From Saccharum officinarum (lineage: Eukaryota; Streptophyta; Magnoliopsida; Poales; Poaceae), in contig CM036160.1 in NCBI GenBank assembly GCA_020631735.1, positions 113,752,680 to 113,816,679 of the forward strand: a DNA stretch of 64,000 bases, read 5' to 3'. A program made the position numbers and the translations under genes. Under the pieces are notes generated by a model that had not been told where the DNA came from, did not search any database, and saw only the letters and a list, made by a program, of their open reading frames with translations. Shown piece after piece: positions 54,943 through 64,000 of this stretch (positions are counted from its first letter, which is position 1; the number at the start of each line of letters is the position of its first letter).

Positions 54943-55607
54943 TTGGATTTTAGCTAGATTGCAAGCATCCACAGGGAAATTAACTTGCAGGCATGCAATG
55001 CATATTCAGCTGGTGAGTGGTGACGGCAGCCAGATGAATGGGAATGAAGATACTAGCACGGTTGGGCGCGCTGCCGCTGCGCCCGCAATGAACAGTGGAA
55101 AATATTTTAAATTTGTTTGAGAAAAGAAAGAAAAGAAGTAAACAGTTAATGTCAATGTCACGTTATGAACCGTGTCGGATGTCACATCATAAACAGTGTC
55201 AAACAGTGTCAGGGCGCTCTCTGGACTCTAATTTATTTTTGATTGAGGGATGCTAATATATACTTGTATGTTGCTAGGTTCTATGGTTCTTAGGGCATCT
55301 CCAACAGTGGTACAGTCAGCTAGCTAGAGGAACGTCTGCCCAATCCAGAAGAAAGAGAAACGAAGAATTCATCTCGCTAGCGAGGAACCAAGAGCTTACC
55401 TCACAAGTTTCTCAAGAAAATTTCACTCTCTGACATATTTTACCACTATTACTTTTTATTATTTAATTGCTTCTAGGCTCCACATCAGCTAGCTATTAGA
55501 AAAGGTTGTTGGGGACGCCTTTACAAACGTTGTTACCGAATACTGTTGGTGGTGGTGAATCTTTCTTGTCGGCCACAATAAAAAAGAGAAAAGATGCCCC
55601 ATTTTGT
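54943..55607. other. Intergenic DNA, no gene seen
   Basis: The stretch TTATTGGATTTTAGCTAGATTGCAA on both sides of the Tourist MITE (54625 and 54942) shows a short local duplication. Nothing else was recognised. Confidence 0.5.
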
Positions 55608-56335
55608 GACTAAGCATCTTTGGATACGGGCGTGATAGGTCATAGGTGTCCCTCGACGACACGACTGGTGCGCGAGGTCCCAAGTCTTGCAATAGAGCTA
55701 AGCTACTGTCAGAAATGTTGAACGGGATGTGCACAAATTAAAGACTGACGAAGACGCGACCTACGATGTGTTTGATTTGGAGAGTGATACCGTCCGGAAT
55801 CGATTGATGCGGCACGAGGTCGTTTGCATTGGCGGTTTCACGAGGAATGACTCCGTCCGATGTTTTAGCTAGCTAATAGCTGCTAATTTTTAGCTAGCTA
55901 ATTTTTAGTATGAATTATTTGGATCCATCTCCTAATAGGTGTTTGGATATTGAGTTGAAGGTGTCTAAATAAGCTATTATCACCTATTAGCAACTCTAAA
56001 CCTGCTAATAAAACTAGCAGTTAGTAGCCCTCCAGCTAATAATTAATAGGTATGTTTGAATCTGCTAATACTAATTTTAGCTTCTAATTTTTACTACTAA
56101 TAGACCTAAATAGGCCCTAAGTACCTTTGGACAGGTACGTGGTAGGTATGGTGCGCGAGGTCACAAGTCTTGCAATAGAGCTATTATTATCAGAACAGTT
56201 GAACGGGACGTGCACAAATTAAAGATTGACGAAGACGCGACCTAACGACGTGCTTGGTTTGGAGTGATACCGTCCGGAATCAATTGATGCGGCACGAGGT
56301 CGTTCGGCGGTTTCACGAGGGATGACTCGGTTGGA
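55608..56335. repeat. Direct duplication split by a MITE-like insert
   Basis: 55660-55865 and 56150-56335 share GGTGCGCGAGGTC, AAGTCTTGCAATAGAGCTA, GAAGACGCGACCTA and GATACCGTCCGGAATC, in order. Between them 55866-56119 is AT-rich with repeated GCTAATTTTTAG and TTAGCAACTC/GCTAATA motifs, a likely decayed MITE. Confidence 0.75.
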
Positions 56336-56345
56336 TGTTTTTTTT

Positions 56346-57479
56346 TCTCTTTTGTAGGATTGGCTAGTAACAGACCAGTTGGATCCATACCGTGAACCAA
56401 ACGACGTATGTAGGCTCGGATAGAGGGTCGGATAATCCGGACGGTGTCACGACGCAACCCAAATTGGAACTACTTTTCGCAAAGCATAGTGAACTTTTAT
56501 GATTATTGGGCGCGCTTTGGAACGATTGAACACCTTGTCGGGTATTTGTTTCGCAAATCTGATTCGACGTCAAATAAAGGACTACGGCTATTTGTTTTTC
56601 TGAGTTGCCGTTAGAAAAGAAGGTTGGTCTTGGACGTGGTGAAGTTTTATAACTCTTTTTTGAGGAGCATGCTTTTTTTGTTTGTTTGTTTGAACATCGG
56701 AGCATGCAGTTTCATAACTTGAGAACAAAGAAGTGAGGTATAGAGTAGTGGGCCGTATGTGGGCCTAGATTATACAAACCATGCATGCAATGCAACCAAC
56801 AAACAAGGGAGCGGGCTGGGAGTGTGATGGTGATCAAAGTGGTCTGACAGATTAGCCGGTCTCGAGAAATTTGTGCACAAGTATATAAAATGGAAGAATT
56901 CAATTAAAATAGCTTTCTTTCTTCGGCCATGAGTACCCATGGGCTACAGATGCAGCCCAATATATGGCTGCTGAATAGGCTCAGAACGGCACCTAAACTA
57001 GCAGCTACCCATGGGCTACAGAGCACAGATGCATCCCGGTCTGGGCTTTGCACTATGCCCTTTTGTAGTAGTCGTCGTCGTCGTCACAGTAGCGCTCTCA
57101 AGTCTGAACATGGGAGAGGTAACCGCAGCAGCGAAGAGGAACAAAGCGGCAATGCGCACAATCTCGTTGCGGCTGCTCCAAAGGTGCCCGAGAATTAATT
57201 ATCAGCAGGACGACACTAGCTATCCCAGGTAGGCGTCCCTTGGTAGAAGCATGGATTTTGCAGTGCTTGCGATGGAGGTCGTAATGGATCAGCTTGTGCC
57301 TTGTACGTAGAACAGGCACTTTGCTTAGTAGCGTTTTCTGGAGTAATCTCACCCGTTTCAGCAACCGTTACTTCTTGTGTACAAAGGCAAGGCAGTTTTT
57401 ACCTATATAAAGTCAGAAGCAAGGTTAAGGTGCCAGCAGCCTACTTAATACGTTTTTAAATATGAATATGCATTCAGAT
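56346..57479. other. Intergenic DNA, no gene supported
   Basis: ACCCATGGGCTACAGA occurs at 56935 and 57008. Open frames of 60-110 codons here have no domain or splice support. Confidence 0.5.
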
Positions 57480-58190
57480 CACATAATAAGTTCCCCAAAT
57501 GCTAACTTCTGAGCGCGCACGCTCGGAAGTCTCGGCGCGCACACGCTCTCTGCCGTCCGATGCCGCGCCCAAGCTGCACCACACTGAGGCCGCGCCCACG
57601 ACCTCTCTATGGTGGCGGCTAGGGTTCCGGCGAGGAGGAGGCCACCGGAGAGGGAGAAGAAACAACTCTGGTGGGTATAGAATGGCCGGCCGGCAGGGGG
57701 AGGCAGGTAGGCCAGGCGGTGGGGATGGTCGATGGGCAGTTTAGGGGAGCTGACGGCGGTCGTGGCGGCCAGGCCAAGTCGGGACGAGGGCGCCATGGCC
57801 GGAGTTCGTCAAAGCTCGCCGGAGTTAGCCATGGCAGCATGCGGGAGGGGCAAGAGGGAGGGGGAGGGGAAGGAGGAGGTCGCCACCAGCGGTAGGGTCT
57901 CGCCGGAGCTCCACGGCCGCGGGCGCGGCCACCGCCGACGGCGGGGCAGTGGGCGCCGGGCGGTGGGAGGTGGTGGAGGCGGGGGCGAGGGTGCCATCGC
58001 CAGATCCGGAGCCTGACAGGGTGGAGGCAGCGGGAGAGGCGACACCGACATCGTTGAAGACGCTCGGGAGGAGGCGGGGTGGGAGGAAGATGATGGAGCC
58101 GAGAAGAAGATAAGGTAGAAGAAAAGTGAGCGGGCGGGATGTTGTCTGTGTGCGCGGGCGCCTCCTAGTAGATTCTAATAAGCTCAGTAT
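57480..58190. other. GC-rich region, possibly transposon-derived
   Basis: Rich in GGCGG/GGAGG with several overlapping open frames on both strands, as expected by chance in GC-rich DNA. None shows a domain. The composition resembles 19680-19930, which suggests related mobile DNA, but I found no ends. Confidence 0.4.
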
Positions 58191-58614
58191 GCTCGTGCGA
58201 TAGTTAAGTTTTTGTTTTATTTAAGGTAACCATAGTTGTTATTTTACTGTTCTTTTTAATTTCTTTGTTGTACTATTATTATCTTTTATGGAAATATATA
58301 TGCTGGAAGTTAATTAATATTAGAAGCATTGTACATTAGAAGCATTGTACATTACATTATCATATTAAAAATTACTAGGCTGTTCCGTCTTATTTGTCTT
58401 ATTACCTTTAAAATTGTAGAGTCGGCCCTGACATATGAGAGTTGCATGATGTGAGTCAACCAATCTGACAAGTTACACGATGAAGGGACAAGTCAAGTCC
58501 TAACGACTTCGCTTGACAATAGTACTTTCAACGAGCGAATAGTATTTTTTTCTTATAATAAATTAGTATAAGCATTAGCATAAGCTAAATTTCAGCGAAA
58601 CGAACAGAGCTCCA

Positions 58615-58790
58615 TGACGTGGAACCGCAGTTCTGTCAGTGAACCGGGCAGTGTACTGTGCCATGCCCTGCCCTTGCCACGAAAATGACTCGCCATCCTC
58701 CTCTCCTGCTCTGCCGAGCAAGGCGTGGCTGACTGGCTGCTGCTGCATCGGCTCTGCTCCTGGCTCTTGCAGACACCTGCATGATTTTTC
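58615..58790. repeat. Dispersed repeat, copy 2 (copy 1 at 27795-27980)
   Basis: Shares GTGGAACCGCAGTTCTGTC, TGCCCTGCCCTTGCCACG and GCCGAGCAAGGCGTG with copy 1, in order. Confidence 0.7.
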
Positions 58791-58847
58791 CTTGCAGATA
58801 GCAAACGCATCTCGTGTTACCATATTTGACTAAGAACGTGTAGCTAT

Positions 58848-59088
58848 GGGTCCGTTTAGTTTGCAATTTTTTTTTGCAAAAACTACTGTAACAGACTGTA
58901 GCATTTTCGTTGTTATTTGTTAATTAGTGTCCAATTATGAACTAACTAAGCTTAAAAGATTCGTCTCGTGATTTACAGCTAAACTGTATAATTAGTTTTA
59001 TTTTTTTATCTATATTTAATGCTTCATGTATGTGTCTAAAAATTGATGTGACGGAGAATCTAAAAATTTTTGGAAACTAAACAGGCCC
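58848..59088. mobile_element. Tourist/PIF-Harbinger MITE (241 bp), copy 2, opposite orientation
   Basis: GGGTCCGTTTAGTTTGC and AACTAAACAGGCCC form the ends, with TAT on both sides. It is the same length as copy 1 and shares AAAAGATTCGTCTCGTGATTT in the opposite direction. Confidence 0.83.
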
Positions 59089-59567
59089 TATATGTAAAGC
59101 ACGGCACTGACCTTTGAAGCCTCGGATGGTACTGACGAGTGACGACTGATCTGGGACCGCTAAGAAAACATGCCCTGCTTGACCATTCTGCCTCTGGTAC
59201 ACGATGCATTTGACGCTGGCTCACTGAACCGTAGCCCCCTGTGGTCACTACAGTTTTCACACATAGAATGCATGGATGCATCAGGAATACGGTTTGCAGA
59301 GGGCCCGAGAGGGAGAGAGAGAGAGTTGAGTTCAGGATACTGTCCTCACGACAGCAACAATAGCAAAAGTAAGGACCCTATATGCAGATCAACAAGACTA
59401 CTCATGTCAAAAATCGAATCTAAGCTGGCGTTCACACTTAAAATTTAAGAAAAATGATTTGAACTTTTTTAAGATGACTCAGTATGGCAGTGCGGCTAGA
59501 TTTAAAACCATGTGTTCACACTTTAAAATTCCCACAAAATTGACTTAAATTAGTTGGAGCCGACTTT
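59089..59567. other. Intergenic DNA, no gene seen
   Basis: Contains a short (GA)n run at 59310-59325. No domain or repeat border was recognised. Confidence 0.5.
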
Positions 59568-59737
59568 GTTATAACCATATTTATTAGGACCGGATCGGAC
59601 CAGTGGTTCAACTGATAAAAGACAAGTGATTCGGTTCACTTAAAAGACCGGTGAAAGCCAGTTGAACCGCCCGGTTCTGGCTGAACCGTCCCGGTCTGGA
59701 AATCCCGTCTGGTGGTGCGCGTGCTGCTGCCTCCTGG

Positions 59738-60045
59738 GAATTTTTTTATTTTTAACATTTTTTAAAAACTATTTTTAATTTTAGCACCGAAACTTTTTTT
59801 ATTTTATACCTAACACTTTTGGCCGCTCCCCACGTGAGGGAGCGGCATTTCAACTTTGCCGCTCCCCATGTGGAGGAGCGGCAAGGCTGCTGACGTGGCA
59901 GTGGTGCCACGCGAGCACGGGGCTGCCGCTCCCCAGATCAGAGAGCGGCAAGCCTGCCGCTCCCCCAAACCCGATTCGCGAACCGTTTTCTTCTCTTCTC
60001 CTCTTGTCTTCTCACCATTCGCTCATTTCGGCCCGAGCCAGCCCT
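59738..60045. repeat. Left inner inverted arm with GCCGCTCCCC hairpins
   Basis: Complementary to 62682-62935 over nearly all its length. It contains several near-palindromes of the form GCCGCTCCCCACGTG/GGGAGCGGC. It has about 45 bp between two ATTCGC copies that are absent from the right arm. Confidence 0.85.
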
Positions 60046-61833
60046 CCACCGCCGCCGCTTAGCGTAGATGAGGCGGAGGCCGCTTACCGTAGGCAAAAGG
60101 TCAAGGCGGAGGAGTTCGCGTTGTTTTCTCAGGCTGCAGATGAGGCGGAGGTCACTTACTTCAATCGACAGGCTGATCAGGGTCACGGAGGCGAGCCTAG
60201 TTAAATTATTCTCGCAAGAACCGAGGTAAACTTTTTGGCTAGTTATGACCATGTGGGTGAAGAGTTGTTTGTTTGCCCTCTAGCTCTGCCATTGCTCACA
60301 TGTGAGCGTGAAGGAGAGGCTGACATTACCATGGTACTGCCTCCGCCTTAAAAAGAATGTATATAATTCTGCATCTCGCTAAATTCAAACTATCATAAAT
60401 TTAATTAAGTTTGTAAAAAAAATACTATTAGCATGTATGCCTTCAAATAAGTATATTAAAAATATATTTCGTAACGATTCTAAAGATATTTATTTAGTAT
60501 GATAAATAATATTTTTCGATATTTTTCTAAAGATATTTATATTAAAAATCTCGCTACTCTTATATTAAACAACAACATAGTCTGACAATAATATTTTTCG
60601 ATCTAGCTGGTATCACGACTAAAATAAAAAAATATTAAGTTAAACTAATATTGAAAAATATTTTTTTTCTGCTGGTCCCCGGCCCTCTGCTGGTCACCAT
60701 CAGCAAGCCAAGCTCCTTCTCCATCGATCGATCAGACACATATATACTGTACAGCGAAACGGCACCAATTGGCAAAACATCGCTCTACAGCCTAATGAAT
60801 AGCGTAAAAGATAAAATTAAACTAGCATTGGATCGGAGAAGCCTGCATGCATGGTGTCAAACTAGTTCGATCAGGTACTAGCTAGTGCCTCAAAGTCTGG
60901 AACTGCTTGAAAGATAGATCCATTGCCCAAAAATCAAAAGTGAGAACAAAAACGGCCGAACATGCATCTCTGGTCTGATTTATTTCCGAACTTCGTTCTC
61001 CATGTACGTCCCGTAGCTAGCGGCCAGTGATATGATCCCACAGCTAGCCGCCGTTTGGACGCAACACAAGCACTGTCTTTGTGACTTTGTGTACTTTACT
61101 ATACTAGTAGTACTAGATCTTAACATACATACGTGTGGCAGTGTCGTTCGCTGGAACATAGTACATACGTACGTGTGTTTAATTTCTTATTATTACCTGT
61201 ATGTTTATATACACAGAGTATTTGCGCTACGTACAAGCATTTGAGTACAAACTTCAGTAGGGCGCGCGTATATAGAATTAACTCAGCATCCAATAATCAA
61301 AATGGAACTGGCTGGTGACGTGTGCATGCACCTGCTGCGTTCTGGCTGGTGGCGTGCGTGCATGCACCTGCTGCGCCGTGGACCATGCAGGTCCCACCTA
61401 GTTACTGTTGCCGCTGCCCCTGGTGATTCACGATTGCATGCGACTGGCTGGCTCTGTTGACTATCGTGGCGTTCATGTCAGTTGACGTCAGCGTCATCTT
61501 TTTAATTTCAAAATTCCATAACTTTTTTATAAGAGCTTCAAATTAGGCAAGTAATATATTCATTTTGATTATCTCAACGAGCTTCTCGCAATAGTACACT
61601 CCATTTCTGCATATGATATTGTTTTGTAGAAGTGAATATTTAAATTACAACTCAAGTCTTTTTTGCACCAATTTGTAAATTACAACACAAGCACTGTCTT
61701 TCATAGACAACATAGTATACAGTAAATTGTCTCTATAGTACATTCACAATTACTTAATGTGTGCATAGAACAAAATAATTGTTGTGAGTTGCATTTGCAT
61801 CATCACAGGAATGATGGGGCTGAAGGGCAGATG

Positions 61834-62681
61834 TAACACCCTAGGTGTTTGTCACTCACTAAGTAGTGGGTTTGAGCTCAAACATGATAGATTAAGTGGA
61901 GATGACGATGGTAAGGTCAACCTATGGAGATGAGCCTAACCTAAAGTTGGATGTTGCACCATTGCTTTACATATAGGCCCCTTTTCAAGAGATATGCTTG
62001 GGTGGTGTTATTGCAGTATCTTTATGTGTCTCACCTTAGTACCTATCTATATTGATCCCTGGAAAAGTTTCATGACGTTTGGAATCAAAAAGTCACATGA
62101 AATGATAAGTTATATCCTTGTTGGAATGGTTTTACTAAGTGCTTGAATTACACTATTAAGTGAATAGAAATATAGGTCATCAACCAAACCTTTCAACCTT
62201 GCCCAAAAGACTCTAGATGAACTCTACAACAAAAGTCATGAAGGGTTTATGTTGAGCAAATGTCAAGAAAATGCCTCGATTGGCCGAAAACCCTAGTTTA
62301 GGTTTTATTGAGTTGATACTTTGACCAAAGTAAAAGTTAGACTTCTGTACCAGTTATGAGGTTTGACCTTAAACAAAAGTTATAGTTCATCTTGTGTAGA
62401 ACAAACTTTGTTTAATGGTTAAGAGCTAGTTTGGCCTCTAACCTTGTCAAATAGGGCTCACAAAAAGGAATCAGCTGCTGTTTTCAGAGTTCCAGATTTT
62501 GGCTAAGTCAAATTGGTGTTTCAGTTTCGGGTACCCTACTTTGGAGCTGTGTAGTTTCCTAACCAGGCCGAACTAGATGATGATTCCTTAATAAGAGTTG
62601 TAGTTTAGTTTGAGGACAACAAACTTTATGCTTGGAATATACCATGATTAATCTTAGAAATAGGTCAAATAGTGGCTCAAA
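61834..62681. other. Non-coding interior starting TGTAACACCCTAGGTG
   Basis: TGTAACACCCTAGGTG is similar to the start of some grass gypsy LTRs. I could not find a matching end, target duplication or partner LTR, so the identity is open. No gene. Confidence 0.35.
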
Positions 62682-62935
62682 GGGCTGGCTCGGGCCGAAA
62701 TGAGCGAATCGGGTTTGGGCTTGCCGCTCCCCAGAGGGGAGCGGCAGCCCCGTGCTCGTGTGGCACCACTGCCACGTCAGCAGCCTTGCCGCTCCTCCAC
62801 GTGGGGAGCGGCAAAGTTGAAATGCCGCTCCCTCACGTGGGGAGCGGCCAAAAGTGTTAGGTATAAAATAAAAAAAGTTTTGGTGCTAAAATTAAAAATA
62901 GTTTTTAAAAAGTGTTAAAAATAAAAAAAATTCAG
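62682..62935. repeat. Right inner inverted arm with GCCGCTCCCC hairpins
   Basis: Reverse complement of 59738-60045, including the GCCGCTCCCC/GGGAGCGGC palindromes and the A/T-rich outer part (AGTTTTTAAAAAGTG). Confidence 0.85.
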
Positions 62936-63489
62936 GGTAACCCGCGTGTACAACTAGCGCTGGGCCCGGCCTGTCTCCTGCCGCCTGCCGGCATGCGTGT
63001 TTGAGCGTGACATGTGCGTGCGTAGTACATCCCTGCCAGCCTACGTGTAACGTGTACCCTTTTTGACTTTGGATGCTTTTCCTTTTCAGTTTTAAAATTT
63101 AATACGTATCTTTTTATTTGAGCTCTAAAATACATAAATAATATATCTATTTTGATTATCTTGACGAGCTCTTTACAGTGATACACATTATCTCAGCATT
63201 GAGATTATTTTCCAACAGTAAATATTTGAATTACTATTTATAAATCCTTTTTAGAACCTGTTAAATTAAGGTCTATCTTGCTATGACGCATTATGAAATG
63301 TTGCTAATTATCTGTTATATATCATTATATTGCACCGGATCGAAGTATTTGTAGCCGGTTCAATTAATCCGGTCCGAAACTATCGAACCGGCGGCTCAAT
63401 CGGTTCTTAATGGTTAGACCAGTGAACCAGTGAACTGATAGCCTCACCGGTTCGATGTCCGGTCTGGTCCTAATAACTATGGTTATAAC

Positions 63490-64000
63490 GAGCAACTATT
63501 TCTTGCATATCGGCGTGGTTAGAATATACTAGACATATATGTGGGCCCATATTAAAAGATAGACCCGGAATTAAAAAAAACTTGCGTTCATCACGTTCAA
63601 AAAAAAGAATCCCGTGTTCACCCTTTAAGATTTCAGCAGAATTAACTAAAATTTTATCAATTACTCAGTATTTTGTGCAGATTACTACAGTAAGATCGAC
63701 ATGTGAGTCCCATATTAGAGATCCAAAACTAAAACAGACTTCGTATTTTTTAATTCTGCTATTTCTACTAATATTATACTATTATATATTAAGCTAAAGA
63801 CTTGCTCATGGATAATCCACTTCACATGCCCATACTCTACCGAGTTGTATTGTTGGTATACCTATACCCTACCCACCAACAGGTAACCAGAGCGTAGCAG
63901 ACTCGCAGTGCCGCCTCAAGAAACAAAACGTCACCTGAACCCACACAGCACTTGTGCACCAACTGAAAGCCTCGATTAGTGGAAGACTGGAAGCACTAAG
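63490..64000. other. AT-rich DNA to the end of the window, no gene seen
   Basis: No domain, RNA gene or repeat border was recognised; short frames only. Confidence 0.55.

Larger units (their letters stand above)
59568..63489. mobile_element. Large inverted-repeat element (3.9 kb), unclassified
   Basis: The outer ends GTTATAACCATATTTATTAGG (59568) and the complementary CCTAATAACTATGGTTATAAC (63489) are near-perfect inverted repeats, followed inward by GGTTCAAC/CCGGTT-rich DNA. Inside lies a second pair of arms, 59738-60045 and 62682-62935. No transposase or convincing target duplication was seen. Confidence 0.7.

Noticed and set aside
57479..58016. Several 70-105 codon frames on both strands
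   Set aside because: Expected by chance in GC-rich sequence without stops; no domain and no splice signals.

Overview
The window is nuclear DNA from a grass, most likely a panicoid/Andropogoneae species (sorghum, sugarcane or maize relatives). That placement is inference. It rests on grass-type Helitron, Tourist and Stowaway ends, an Au-like SINE, a Sirevirus with long LTRs rich in ACCGGACGCG, and genes that look like grass homologues. Nothing bacterial is present. Genes have introns, and most of the DNA is nested transposable elements.

Layout. 1-8540: a decayed Ty3/gypsy chromovirus (+), interrupted in its integrase by an old non-autonomous LTR element (2470-5152). About 2 kb of the nest was later duplicated in tandem, with a 70-75 bp filler at the junction. 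8541-19459: a young, almost intact Sirevirus-type Ty1/copia element (-) inside the chromovirus 3' LTR, with 2245 bp LTRs, a CTAGA target duplication and about 0.6% LTR divergence. 19.5-28.2 kb: repeats, a broken GDSL esterase gene, a Helitron with captured exons, and a foldback Mutator-like element. 28350-41403: a 13-exon synaptotagmin/SMP-C2 gene (SYT5-like) swollen by nested insertions; intron 4 alone is 5.5 kb and holds a LINE, a MITE and a Helitron carrying an F-box gene fragment. 42.8-54.4 kb: two NLR immune-receptor genes, divergently transcribed (head to head). 54.5-64 kb: MITEs, small duplications and a 3.9 kb inverted-repeat element.

The most interesting biology is the NLR pair. The minus-strand NLR has a thioredoxin domain fused after its LRRs, with the redox motif changed to WCRAS. 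The plus-strand partner is a complete two-exon CC-NLR without an extra domain. Both have an intron at the same phase just before kinase-2. This matches the architecture of paired sensor/helper NLRs with an integrated decoy. The thioredoxin-bearing member carries a frameshift and an in-frame stop in its NB-ARC domain, so this allele is probably a pseudogene, or expresses only an LRR-thioredoxin part.

Second is a filler segment at the 5.9 kb duplication junction. It matches intron DNA of the synaptotagmin gene 33 kb away and points to template-switch repair. Third is an apparently defective splice donor in synaptotagmin exon 2. All coordinates, motif positions and LTR differences were read by eye; no database or alignment program was used.
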